9,339 nucleotides of DNA from assembly GCA_903889815.1 (NCBI GenBank), contig CAISYX010000383.1:1-9339 (forward strand). Reading direction: 5' to 3'. Positions 1 through 6,573 of this stretch are shown here, in pieces. This stretch comes from an uncultured Gammaproteobacteria bacterium (GTDB taxonomy: Bacteria; Pseudomonadota; Gammaproteobacteria; Pseudomonadales; Pseudohongiellaceae). The position numbers and the translations under genes are program-made. The notes under the pieces are model-generated. The model was not told where the DNA came from. It saw nothing but the letters and a program-made list of their open reading frames with translations, and did no database searches. Numbering within the stretch: the first letter of the stretch is position 1; every line of letters begins with the position of its first letter.

Positions 1-1
1 A

Positions 2-1495
2 GCCGAAGCGCTGCTGGAATCCAGGAGCCGCGAACTGTATGCGTCCAACCTTGCCCTGAGTGACGCCAACAGGCAATTGACTGTCGCCCGGGAAGATTCA
101 GAGGAGGCGAGCAAGGCGAAGTCCTTGTTCATCGGCAACATGAGTCATGAACTGCTCACACCCATGAATTCGATCATCGGTCTGAGTCAGTTGCTGCTCG
201 ATACTCCCTTGGACGACAAGCAGCGACACTTCCTGCAAAGCATCTCCAGCTCCGCACAGGTGCTGCTGTCCATGCTCAAGGACGTGATGCAGATCAGTGC
301 AATCGACTCGGGCAGACTTGCGCTGCACCCCCGGTGGTTTCGTGTCGATGAATTGATCGAAGAGGCTGCTGCTCAGATTCACGCAGCCGCCCGGGCCAAG
401 GGCCTGGAGATCATTCTCAGCCATGTCGATATCCTGCACACGAAAATCCGTGCTGACCGGGAGCGTTTGGTGCAGGCCTTGCAGATTCTCTTGAGCAACG
501 CGGTCAAGTTCACTGAGCAGGGGTACGTCCAGGTTAGTGGCGAAATCCAGGTCCATCCCGCGCACGGTCCCCTCCTGAAGTTCACGGTCAGCGACACCGG
601 CATCGGGATGACGACACAGGAGCAGGCGCGGATCTTTCAGCCATTTGAACAGGTAGATCAAAGTGTCAGCAAACTGTACGGTGGTGTCGGGCTTGGACTG
701 TCCATACTGCGCCAACTCGCCGGGCTCATGGGCGGAGAAGTCCTGCTGGAAAGTGCGATCGGGAGCGGTTCGACGTTCGTTTTTTCGATCCCTGTGGAGA
801 CTGTGCAAGCAGCTGCTGAGGAGGCCGATGCTGTCGGTCAGCAAGAGTCCGGCCTCGAAAGAATGCCAGTGCTGATCGTCGACCGGACGCCGAAAGCCCT
901 GGAGGCGCAGGTTGCGCTGCTGTCTCGCTACGGCTGCAAGCTCGCCATCGCCGGCACGGCCATGCAAGCTCAACAGATTCTTCTGGAGGCCGAGTCAAAT
1001 GCCCTGTCATTCGCTGCCGTGATGATTGACTGGCAGACAGATGACGCGACTGCGCTGACGCAGTGGATCCGCCAGCGGTGGCCGAATGCCCGTCCCACAG
1101 TGATCGGGCTGACGACGATGAGCAGGCAGGAACTGCAACTCGAGGCAAAACAGGCCGGTTGTGATGTGCTGCTGGAAAAACCACTTACCTCGCAAGTGAT
1201 CACAACGGAACTGATTCGCCTGCTGGGGATGCCTTTGCCCTCTGCGGGCCAGCTGCCGACCTGGTCGCAGCCTGCTGTCGTTGCATCGGAGCTGGATCTG
1301 GCCAGGCTTCGCGCATGGCTGGATGACGGCAATGTCAATGTTCTGGAATGGGTAGATGAGAATGAGCAAGCTCTGCGCCGTCAACTGGCAGGGGATTTTT
1401 TCCAATTTTTGAGTGCCGTGAAGAAGTATGATTTCGGCAGTGCCGCGCCACTTCTTGGTCCGCAGCTTGAGCTGCCTGCAGGAGAGAGATCGTGA
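2..1495 (+). CDS. Hybrid sensor histidine kinase, 5'-truncated by the window edge (H-NOX partner kinase)
   Basis: The frame is open from the window edge, so the sensor or N-terminal part lies upstream; TTG at 77 is not a convincing start. Visible order: a charged helical linker; a HisKA H-box with phospho-acceptor His at 146-148 (MSHELLTPMN, Leu where Arg is usual); HATPase_c with N-box (LLSNAVKFT, about 494-520), G1 (DTGIGM, 593-610), F-box and G2 (GGVGLGL, 680-700); a receiver domain at about 865-1230; and a C-terminal helical tail without an obvious Hpt motif. In the receiver the phospho-acceptor Asp (GAC 1028-1030), Thr (LTT) and Lys (EKP) are kept, but the acidic pair reads Asp-Arg (881-886). 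It should autophosphorylate at the inner membrane or in the cytoplasm and be modulated by the H-NOX protein encoded next, whose GTG start overlaps this stop (GTGA). Family assignment is firm. The H-NOX link is inferred from gene order and known H-NOX/hybrid-kinase pairs. Confidence 0.93.
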   Translation, partial: AEALLESRSRELYASNLALSDANRQLTVAREDSEEASKAKSLFIGNMSHELLTPMNSIIGLSQLLLDTPLDDKQRHFLQSISSSAQVLLSMLKDVMQISAIDSGRLALHPRWFRVDELIEEAAAQIHAAARAKGLEIILSHVDILHTKIRADRERLVQALQILLSNAVKFTEQGYVQVSGEIQVHPAHGPLLKFTVSDTGIGMTTQEQARIFQPFEQVDQSVSKLYGGVGLGLSILRQLAGLMGGEVLLESAIGSGSTFVFSIPVETVQAAAEEADAVGQQESGLERMPVLIVDRTPKALEAQVALLSRYGCKLAIAGTAMQAQQILLEAESNALSFAAVMIDWQTDDATALTQWIRQRWPNARPTVIGLTTMSRQELQLEAKQAGCDVLLEKPLTSQVITTELIRLLGMPLPSAGQLPTWSQPAVVASELDLARLRAWLDDGNVNVLEWVDENEQALRRQLAGDFFQFLSAVKKYDFGSAAPLLGPQLELPAGERS

Positions 1496-2049
1496 AGGGA
1501 ACAGTTTTTGTGGAATTGCTGGACCACGTCGAGGACAAGTACGGGCTTGATGTGCTGGATAAAGTGATCCTGGCACTTGGGGACAAATTGTCGACCAAAG
1601 GCGCCTATACCACTGTAGGCAACTATCCCCATCAAGAGATGCTGGAGCTCGCGAGCGCGATATGCACGTTGCGGGGAGAATCCCTGGAGAGTCTTCTCGA
1701 TGACTTCGCCCGGTCGTTGATGCTTTCGTTTGAACGCATGCACCCGGAGTTCTTTCACAAGGACCAGGATATTCTCGACTTCTTCATGTCACTGGAGTCG
1801 CGCATTCACACCGATGTCCGCAAAATTTATCCCGATGCCCGACCGCCCTTGATCCTCTGTCGCAAGACAGCCGAAGACAGTCTCGAAATCACCTATCAGT
1901 CCGCCCGCCCGCTAGCCCTTATGGCTGTTGCGCTGACTCGCGCGACAGGGGCCAGATTCAACGAAGCGCTGGAGATCGAGGTGCTGACGCTGGCAGAAGA
2001 TCATTCATCCATGCGCATGCTCGTCAAACGTACCAAGACGTCAGCCTGA
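1492..2049 (+). CDS. Stand-alone H-NOX heme nitric-oxide sensor protein
   Basis: This 185-residue protein has the length of a single-domain bacterial H-NOX (HNOB family). It begins with the typical MKGTVF. The likely proximal heme ligand is His106 (RIHTDV). It precedes a conserved Pro-Pro at 118-119, which matches the heme-distorting proline of Thermoanaerobacter H-NOX. The YxSxR motif that holds the heme propionates is Tyr135-Ser137-Arg139. At the position of the distal O2-stabilising Tyr140 of the Thermoanaerobacter protein there is Met144 by motif counting, so the protein is probably NO-selective and does not bind O2 stably. The GTG start is well supported: a strong AGGAG lies 7 nt upstream, and it overlaps the kinase stop by 4 bp, implying translational coupling. 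Expected role: cytoplasmic NO sensing and control of the upstream kinase, as in known H-NOX/kinase pairs. Downstream outputs such as biofilm or c-di-GMP control are not visible here. Confidence 0.95.
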   Translation: MKGTVFVELLDHVEDKYGLDVLDKVILALGDKLSTKGAYTTVGNYPHQEMLELASAICTLRGESLESLLDDFARSLMLSFERMHPEFFHKDQDILDFFMSLESRIHTDVRKIYPDARPPLILCRKTAEDSLEITYQSARPLALMAVALTRATGARFNEALEIEVLTLAEDHSSMRMLVKRTKTSA

Positions 2050-2061
2050 CGAGATGGACGT

Positions 2062-2100
2062 GAACCAGGCAGCATTAATTTGCTTGTAACTCCCTGGTTC
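2062..2100. terminator. Weak inverted repeat between convergent genes, possible bidirectional terminator
   Basis: An 8-bp perfect inverted repeat, GAACCAGG (2062-2069) and CCTGGTTC (2093-2100), flanks a 23-nt AT-rich loop. A second small hairpin, GCAGG-TG-CCTGC, follows at 2104-2115. They sit in the 67-bp gap between the H-NOX stop and the stop of the opposing methyltransferase gene, where a terminator is expected. Neither hairpin has a clear T-tract, so intrinsic termination is only a guess. Confidence 0.3.
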
Positions 2101-2116
2101 GTGGCAGGTGCCTGCT

Positions 2117-3388
2117 TTACACGCGTATTCCTGGCATGGCCCGGAACTGCGGCTTGGCCAGCAGGAACTGCGCTGTGTGTATCACTCGTTCCATGAAGCC
2201 TCCCTCGCAGTAGCACAGGTAGTACAGCCACATGCGGATGAAGGTCTCGTCAAAGCCCAGCCGACGCACCTCGGGCAGGGCCGCCATGAAGTTGTCGCGC
2301 CACGCGTGCAGGGTGCGGGCATAGTCCAGGGTGATGTCTTCCAGACCAATCAGTTGCATATCGGTTGCGCCCGCCACGTGGCTGGCTATCACCGCATTGG
2401 AAGGCAGTTGTCCGCCTGGGAAGATGTAGCGTTTGATGAAGTCGGTGTCGCCCAGCGACGCCGCGTAGCGCTGATCTGAAATGGTAATGGACTGGATCAA
2501 GGCAAGCCCGGTGGGCTTGAGGAGGTCCGAGACGCGGGCGAAATAATCCTTGTAGTACGCCGCCCCCACCGCTTCGATCATCTCGATGGACACCAGCTTG
2601 TCGTACTGCCCCTCCAGCTCCCGATAGTCTTTCTCCAGCACCGTGATGCGCTCACTCAGCCCTTCGCGGGCGATCCACTCCCGGGCGTGCCCCGCCTGGG
2701 CGGCAGACAGGGTCGTGGTGGTGACGCGGCAGCCAAAGTGTCGCGCGGCATGCAGGGCGAGGCCGCCCCAGCCAGTGCCGATCTCCAGAAGATGGTCTGC
2801 GGGACTTAGTTGCAGGCGCTGGCACACATGCTGGAACTTGTTGGTGGAAGCCTCTTCCAGCGTCCGCGTCTGCGGCGTGAAGATGGCAGCCGAATAGGCC
2901 ATGGTCGGGTCCAGGAAGAGCTTGAAGAAGTCATTGCTCAGGTCGTAGTGCGCCGCGATGTTGTCGCGCGCACCGTGCAGGGTGTTGCGGTGCAGCAGGT
3001 GGAACATGCGTCCCGTCAGGCGTCCGGCCAGGCTGCCGGACTGGTCCATGTTGCGCAGCACGTCCATGTTCAGCACGATCAGGCGAATGGTCTGCAGCAG
3101 GTCCGTGCTTTCCCACAGACCTTTCATGAATGCCTCGCCCGCTCCCAGAGACCCTGCGCCCAGCACCAGGCCGTAGGCGGCTGGGTCGCGCACCACAATG
3201 GTGGCATGCACAGAAGTCTGGTGCCGGGGTTCACCGAAGTTGTGCTCGGTGCCGTCTTCTTCCACCAGCAGCAGGTTGCCCAGACGCACGCGTTTCAGCA
3301 GGGTCAGGAACAGCTGCCGGGAAGGGTTGCCGAACAGGCGGCGTTCTTTGTTGACCGCTTTGGTCAGGGTGCTTTCATTGCTTTTCAC
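2117..3388 (-). CDS. Cyclopropane-fatty-acyl-phospholipid synthase-like SAM methyltransferase
   Basis: This 423-residue protein belongs to the Cfa/mycolic-acid cyclopropane synthase family, whose members transfer a methylene or methyl group from SAM to the double bond of a phospholipid acyl chain at the inner membrane. The SAM-binding loop is EIGTGWGG (202-209), preceded by AHYDLSNDFF and followed by the family landmarks KRYIFPGG and LDYARTLHAW. Aligned by eye to E. coli Cfa, Glu239, Ile268 and Tyr317 are kept (Glu272, Ile301, Tyr356). Cys139 is Ala167 (YSAAIF) and His266 is Gln299. The altered bicarbonate site suggests a paralog with a different product from the housekeeping enzyme. I chose GTG at 3388, which overlaps the DUF1365 stop by 14 bp, with a GGAG 10 nt upstream. 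The same frame is open up to 3442, but that would put 68 bp inside the previous gene. It is the last gene of the four-gene lipid operon. Confidence 0.9.
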   Translation of the reverse strand: MKSNESTLTKAVNKERRLFGNPSRQLFLTLLKRVRLGNLLLVEEDGTEHNFGEPRHQTSVHATIVVRDPAAYGLVLGAGSLGAGEAFMKGLWESTDLLQTIRLIVLNMDVLRNMDQSGSLAGRLTGRMFHLLHRNTLHGARDNIAAHYDLSNDFFKLFLDPTMAYSAAIFTPQTRTLEEASTNKFQHVCQRLQLSPADHLLEIGTGWGGLALHAARHFGCRVTTTTLSAAQAGHAREWIAREGLSERITVLEKDYRELEGQYDKLVSIEMIEAVGAAYYKDYFARVSDLLKPTGLALIQSITISDQRYAASLGDTDFIKRYIFPGGQLPSNAVIASHVAGATDMQLIGLEDITLDYARTLHAWRDNFMAALPEVRRLGFDETFIRMWLYYLCYCEGGFMERVIHTAQFLLAKPQFRAMPGIRV

Positions 3389-4169
3389 GCAGCGTGGTCT
3401 CCGTTGGTGTGCCCGATGCCTTGTGGCCGGGGTGGGGTACAAAGGGCACGCCCTTGCACCACAGTTTCAATGCCTGCCAGTAAATGCCGATGCCGACCTG
3501 TGCCGTCATCAGCGGATAGCGCCACAGCAGGCGGCTCATGCCGGCCCGGGTCATGGGCTGGCGTTGCAGGTGCAGGCTGGCGGTAAACACCACGCGCTCC
3601 TGAAGGTGGTTTTCCATGTACACCGACAGCTGCTCGCCTGGCGCGCTGTGGCGGAACAGGTAGTGCTGGTCCATCGACATGAAGGGGGATACGTGCATTG
3701 CCTTGGGGAAAGTGACCGTGTTCAGCGGGCCGTCGGCATTGACCGGCAGCACATACGCATGACGCTCCCGCCAGGGCGTGCTGGTGACCTCGGCCACCAC
3801 GTAGCGCAAGCGTTCACTCTCGTCGAAACAGTAGTAACAACTGATCGGATTGATGAGGCAGCCGAAGTAGCGCAGGTTGGTCAGCAGGCACACAGGGCCG
3901 CGCAGAACCTCGCCGGTGGCCTCCCGCACGGTATTGCGGACGGCGTCGATCACGGGCAAGGACGGGTCGCCATGATAGTCCCGGCGGCGGAAACGCGCGG
4001 CATTGAAGCGGGCAGAGGACCACAGAGGGTGCAGGGCGAAGACCTGCTCCAGTTCGTCAAGGTCCAGATAAACCATGGCCACGCGGTACGCGAAGGCATG
4101 ATCGCGTGGTGTCCGGCGATGGTGCCGCACCAGGCCTTCGTAGAGCGCGCTGTGCAGGGGAGGGGGCAT
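3375..4169 (-). CDS. DUF1365 family protein (COG3496)
   Basis: The 264-residue protein carries the DUF1365 landmarks in order: HAFAYRV...LDLDELE near the N-terminus, RYFGCLINPISCYYCFD, EVTSTPWRERHAY, and KAMHVSPFMSMDQHYLF. The biochemical role of the family is not established. It is almost always encoded between a COG2907 flavoenzyme and a Cfa-like methyltransferase, as here, so a part in fatty-acid or phospholipid modification is inferred. The start is ATG at 4169, 4 nt after the flavoenzyme stop, with AGGA 8 nt upstream. The longer open frame to 4307 is only REP-derived and overlapping sequence and does not resemble the family. No signal peptide is seen. A REP element lies immediately upstream of its ribosome binding site. 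Confidence 0.92.
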   Translation of the reverse strand: MPPPLHSALYEGLVRHHRRTPRDHAFAYRVAMVYLDLDELEQVFALHPLWSSARFNAARFRRRDYHGDPSLPVIDAVRNTVREATGEVLRGPVCLLTNLRYFGCLINPISCYYCFDESERLRYVVAEVTSTPWRERHAYVLPVNADGPLNTVTFPKAMHVSPFMSMDQHYLFRHSAPGEQLSVYMENHLQERVVFTASLHLQRQPMTRAGMSRLLWRYPLMTAQVGIGIYWQALKLWCKGVPFVPHPGHKASGTPTETTLREKQ

Positions 4170-4173
4170 GCGG

Positions 4174-5595
4174 TCAATCCTGCTTTGTGTGGGAGCTTGC
4201 TGATCTGTGGGAGCTTGCTTGCAAGCGAACTTCATTCGCGGGCAAGCCCGCTCCCACAGAAGCAGCTGCTCCCTCAGAACCAGTTTCTCCCCCCGGCAGC
4301 GCGCCAATGCCCCGCGCTACCAGCAGCGCCGAGTGCACGCCGTCCTCGTGAAAGCCATTGCGCAGCCAGGCACCGCAGAACCAGGTGTGTGCCCGACCAT
4401 TGCTGGCGAGCAACTGCTGCTGGGCGGCGATGCCTTCCCGTGTGAAGACGGGATGAGAATAGTGGTAACTGCTGTGGATGCAGGCAGGGTCTATCCGCGC
4501 TGTCTGATTCAGGCTGACGCACCAGGTCTTGCGGCTTTGCAGGCCCTGCAGGATGTTCATGTTGTAGCTGAGCGCCGGCAGCGGCGTGTCGCTGCTGCCC
4601 AGATTCACGTTCCAGCTGGACCAGGTGCGGCGGTTGCGCGGCAGCACCCGCTCGTCATGGTGCAGCACCACTTCGTTGCGGCTGTAGGGAATGGCGCTCA
4701 GCTGTGCACGTTCCTGCTCCGTGGCGTCCTCCAGCAGCGCCAGGGCCTGGTCGCTGTGGCAGGCGAATACCACGTCGTCGAAGAATTCCTCGCCGCGGGC
4801 GCTGCGCACGCACACCTGCTCGCGGCCCTCGTGCTGCACGTGGCGGCGGACGCCGTGCACGGGGGTCTGCAGCAGAATGCTGTCGCGATAGGGCGCAGTG
4901 AGAGCGGGAATGTAACTGTGCGAGCCGCCCTCGATCACCCGCCACTGCGGGCGGTTCTGCAGGTCCAGCAGGCCGTGATTGCGGAAGAAGCGCACGAAGA
5001 ACTGCAGCGGAAAGGCGGCCATGGTCGCGTTGTCGGAAGACCAGATGGCAGCGCCCATCGGAATCAGATACCACTGCAGAAACGCCGTGCTGTAACCGAA
5101 GCGCTGCAGGTACTCGCCCAGGGTTGCACCGCCCAGCGCCGGGTCCTCCCGCAGGTGCTGCTCCACGCTGCGGTTGAAGCGCAGGATGTCCCGCACCATG
5201 CACAGGAAGCGTGGCGAGACGAGATTGCGGCGCTGCGCGAACAGCGTGTTCAGATTGGTGCCGGCGTACTCGATCCCGCTGGTGGCATCAGACACGCTGA
5301 AACTCATTGGTGCGTCGCGGCTGCCCACGCCAAGCGCATCAAGCAGGGCGATGAAGTGTGGATAGGTACGGTCGTTGAACACAATGAAGCCGGTGTCGAT
5401 GGCCAGCGGCCTGCCTTCGTCTTCCACCATTACCGTCGCAGTGTGACCGCCCAGGCGGGAGTCGGCTTCGTAGAGCTGTACGGCCAGTTCCCGGTGTTGC
5501 GACAGGTACCAGCCCGCCGCCATGCCGGAAATGCCGCCGCCGATGATGGCAACGCGGCGCCGGCATCCTGCCTGGTTGTCGAATGCTGTGCTCAC
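4174..5595 (-). CDS. FAD-dependent oxidoreductase, amine-oxidase fold (COG2907), with REP-derived C-terminus
   Basis: This 473-residue flavoprotein has an N-terminal Rossmann motif, VAIIGGGISG (15-24), followed by LYEADSRLGGHTAT, which supplies the acidic residue that binds the FAD ribose. Near the C-terminus is the second FAD signature, WFCGAWLRNGFHEDGVHSAL. These mark the NAD(P)-binding/amine-oxidase-like family found beside DUF1365 and Cfa-like genes. It probably oxidises or desaturates a lipid-linked substrate, but the substrate is unknown. The GTG start at 5595 has AAGGAG 8 nt upstream and overlaps the SDR stop by 4 bp (GTGA). The family signature ends near residue 435, after which a short Gly/Ala-rich stretch leads into 28 residues (446-473, SVGAGLPANEV...) that are a literal translation of the REP palindrome. 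The true ancestral stop was probably earlier. The tail is unlikely to be catalytic. Confidence 0.92.
   Translation of the reverse strand: MSTAFDNQAGCRRRVAIIGGGISGMAAGWYLSQHRELAVQLYEADSRLGGHTATVMVEDEGRPLAIDTGFIVFNDRTYPHFIALLDALGVGSRDAPMSFSVSDATSGIEYAGTNLNTLFAQRRNLVSPRFLCMVRDILRFNRSVEQHLREDPALGGATLGEYLQRFGYSTAFLQWYLIPMGAAIWSSDNATMAAFPLQFFVRFFRNHGLLDLQNRPQWRVIEGGSHSYIPALTAPYRDSILLQTPVHGVRRHVQHEGREQVCVRSARGEEFFDDVVFACHSDQALALLEDATEQERAQLSAIPYSRNEVVLHHDERVLPRNRRTWSSWNVNLGSSDTPLPALSYNMNILQGLQSRKTWCVSLNQTARIDPACIHSSYHYSHPVFTREGIAAQQQLLASNGRAHTWFCGAWLRNGFHEDGVHSALLVARGIGALPGGETGSEGAAASVGAGLPANEVRLQASSHRSASSHTKQD
4188..4259. repeat. REP-type palindromic element with duplicated half, inside the 3' end of the flavoenzyme gene
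   Basis: The core at 4205-4259 is a large imperfect palindrome. Its outer arms are TGTGGGAGC (4206-4214) and GCTCCCACA (4250-4258). Inside are a perfect palindrome GCTTGCAAGC (4217-4226) and a hairpin GCGGGC-AA-GCCCGC (4238-4251). TGTGGGAGCTTGCT occurs twice, at 4188-4201 and 4206-4219, an 18-nt offset, so one half has been duplicated. The segment TTCGCGGGCAAGCCCGC followed by TCCCACA is the form I know from Pseudomonas-type REP elements. It sits in the coding frame of the flavoenzyme and ends about 12 bp before that stop codon. Confidence 0.9.
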
Positions 5596-6416
5596 CTCTC
5601 AGTCTCCTTGCTGGCCGCCAGGGGATTGCGCCGCATGCGGGGCATGATGACGCCGTACCAGAGCGCGGGCATTGCTGCAGCGAGTTTCAGTATCCAGTGC
5701 AGCTGCCACGGAAAGGCGAGGGCACGGGGGCGCCGGGCCAGGCCTGCCAGTGTGCGGCGCGCGGCCACCTCAGCGCTGATGCAGAAGGGCATCGGAAAGT
5801 CATTGCTGGCCGTCATCGGTGTGCTGACGAAGCCGGGATAAACCAGGCACACATCGATCGAGCGGCCGATGTCGCAGCGCAGTGAATCCAGAAAATAGGC
5901 CATGGCAGCCTTGGCGGCGCCATAGGCTTCGGCGCGGGGAAACGCGGTGTACACGCTCATGCTGCACAGGCCGGCGATGACGGGCCGGCCCCGGGAGCCA
6001 TCCTGCGCCGAGCGCTGCAGCAGGGGCAGGGCGGCGGCGCAGGCATTGATCACGCCGAAATAGTTCACATCCGCCACCCGCCGGCACATGGCGGTGTCCA
6101 GCACCGGAAGGTCCACGTATTCACACACGCCGGCACCGGCAATCAGGCCGTCGAGCCATTGTGGCCGCTGGGTCTCGGGCAACTGCTCGAAGACAGTGGC
6201 CATCTGCGCGTCATCGCTGACATCGCAGGGCAGGCGGATCAGCTGTCCGGGCGCCTCGGCGGCCAGTGCCTGCAGGGCATCGGCCGAGCGCGCAGAGATA
6301 TAGACGCGGTGGCCTTGCGCGGCAAGTTGCAGGGCCAGTTCCCGGCCGATGCCCGAGCTGGCGCCAGTGAGCCAGTAGTGGCGTTGGGTGGGCGAGTGGT
6401 CTGACAATGCTGCCAT
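5592..6416 (-). CDS. Short-chain dehydrogenase/reductase (SDR), first gene of the lipid operon
   Basis: This classical SDR of 274 residues has the cofactor-binding TGASSGIG at 17-24, AGAG at 93-96 (the usual NAG position), Asn118, a catalytic Ser at 152 or 154, and the YxxxK pair Tyr165/Lys169 (YGAAK), then YPGFVSTPMT. It should use NAD(P)H to reduce or oxidise a carbonyl/hydroxyl group. The Arg and Ser after the first strand (SARSADAL) lean toward NADP. The C-terminal 238-258 stretch is hydrophobic (LHWILKLAAAMPALWYGVIM), suggesting membrane association and a lipid-like substrate. The ATG at 6416 places the Gly-motif at the usual distance and has a weak AGAGG nearby. It leads the operon and overlaps the flavoenzyme gene by 4 bp. 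The exact substrate is unknown. Confidence 0.93.
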   Translation of the reverse strand: MAALSDHSPTQRHYWLTGASSGIGRELALQLAAQGHRVYISARSADALQALAAEAPGQLIRLPCDVSDDAQMATVFEQLPETQRPQWLDGLIAGAGVCEYVDLPVLDTAMCRRVADVNYFGVINACAAALPLLQRSAQDGSRGRPVIAGLCSMSVYTAFPRAEAYGAAKAAMAYFLDSLRCDIGRSIDVCLVYPGFVSTPMTASNDFPMPFCISAEVAARRTLAGLARRPRALAFPWQLHWILKLAAAMPALWYGVIMPRMRRNPLAASKETER

Positions 6417-6573
6417 GCGGGCCTCTGGCGTGTGTGCGTAATGTGCAGGAACTGTTTAAATCTCGATACGCAGGAGCCGGGGGGATGGATTGCCATGACA
6501 TTCCCTTCTGGCCAAGCCGGCAGTGTTCTGACAGTCTAGGCGCTATCCTGCAGTTTCAATCTGGAGACACATC
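6417..6573. promoter_or_regulatory. Divergent intergenic region between lipid operon and exporter operon
   Basis: This 157-bp gap separates two operons transcribed away from each other, so it must carry at least one promoter on each strand. I see no convincing sigma-70 pair and no clear TGATC...CGTA box of the RpoE/ChrR type upstream of the SDR gene. An AT-rich patch, GTTTAAATCTCGATA (about 6453-6467), is the most promoter-like stretch. For the rightward operon a possible -10 is TATCCT at 6544-6549 with a poor -35. A TGGAGA at 6562-6567 is the ribosome binding site of the membrane-fusion gene. Confidence 0.45.

Noticed and set aside
3389..3442. N-terminal extension of the Cfa-like protein to an ATG at 3442
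   Set aside because: It would overlap DUF1365 by 68 bp and adds a basic, low-complexity peptide absent from the family. GTG at 3388 fits better.
4188..4259. CRISPR repeat or rho-independent terminator
   Set aside because: There are only two partial copies without spacers and no T-tract. The palindrome matches a REP element and lies within coding sequence.
4170..4307. Upstream extension of the DUF1365 protein
   Set aside because: The extra 46 residues are the REP element read in another frame. ATG at 4169 has a good ribosome binding site and matches the family N-terminus.
3198..4445. A 415-codon + strand frame opposite the Cfa-like, DUF1365 and flavoenzyme genes
   Set aside because: It spans three real genes on the other strand and has no family motifs, so it is best explained by codon bias in GC-rich DNA.
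4207..5841. A 544-codon open frame on the + strand opposite the flavoenzyme and SDR genes
   Set aside because: It is a high-GC antisense shadow: it lies over two well-supported genes, crosses the REP element, and its translation (rich in His, Val, Ala, Gln) shows no recognisable domain.
6440..6480. RpoE/ChrR-type promoter upstream of the SDR gene
   Set aside because: I looked for TGATC plus CGTA at about 17-18 nt spacing on the - strand and found only an isolated CGTA-like match.
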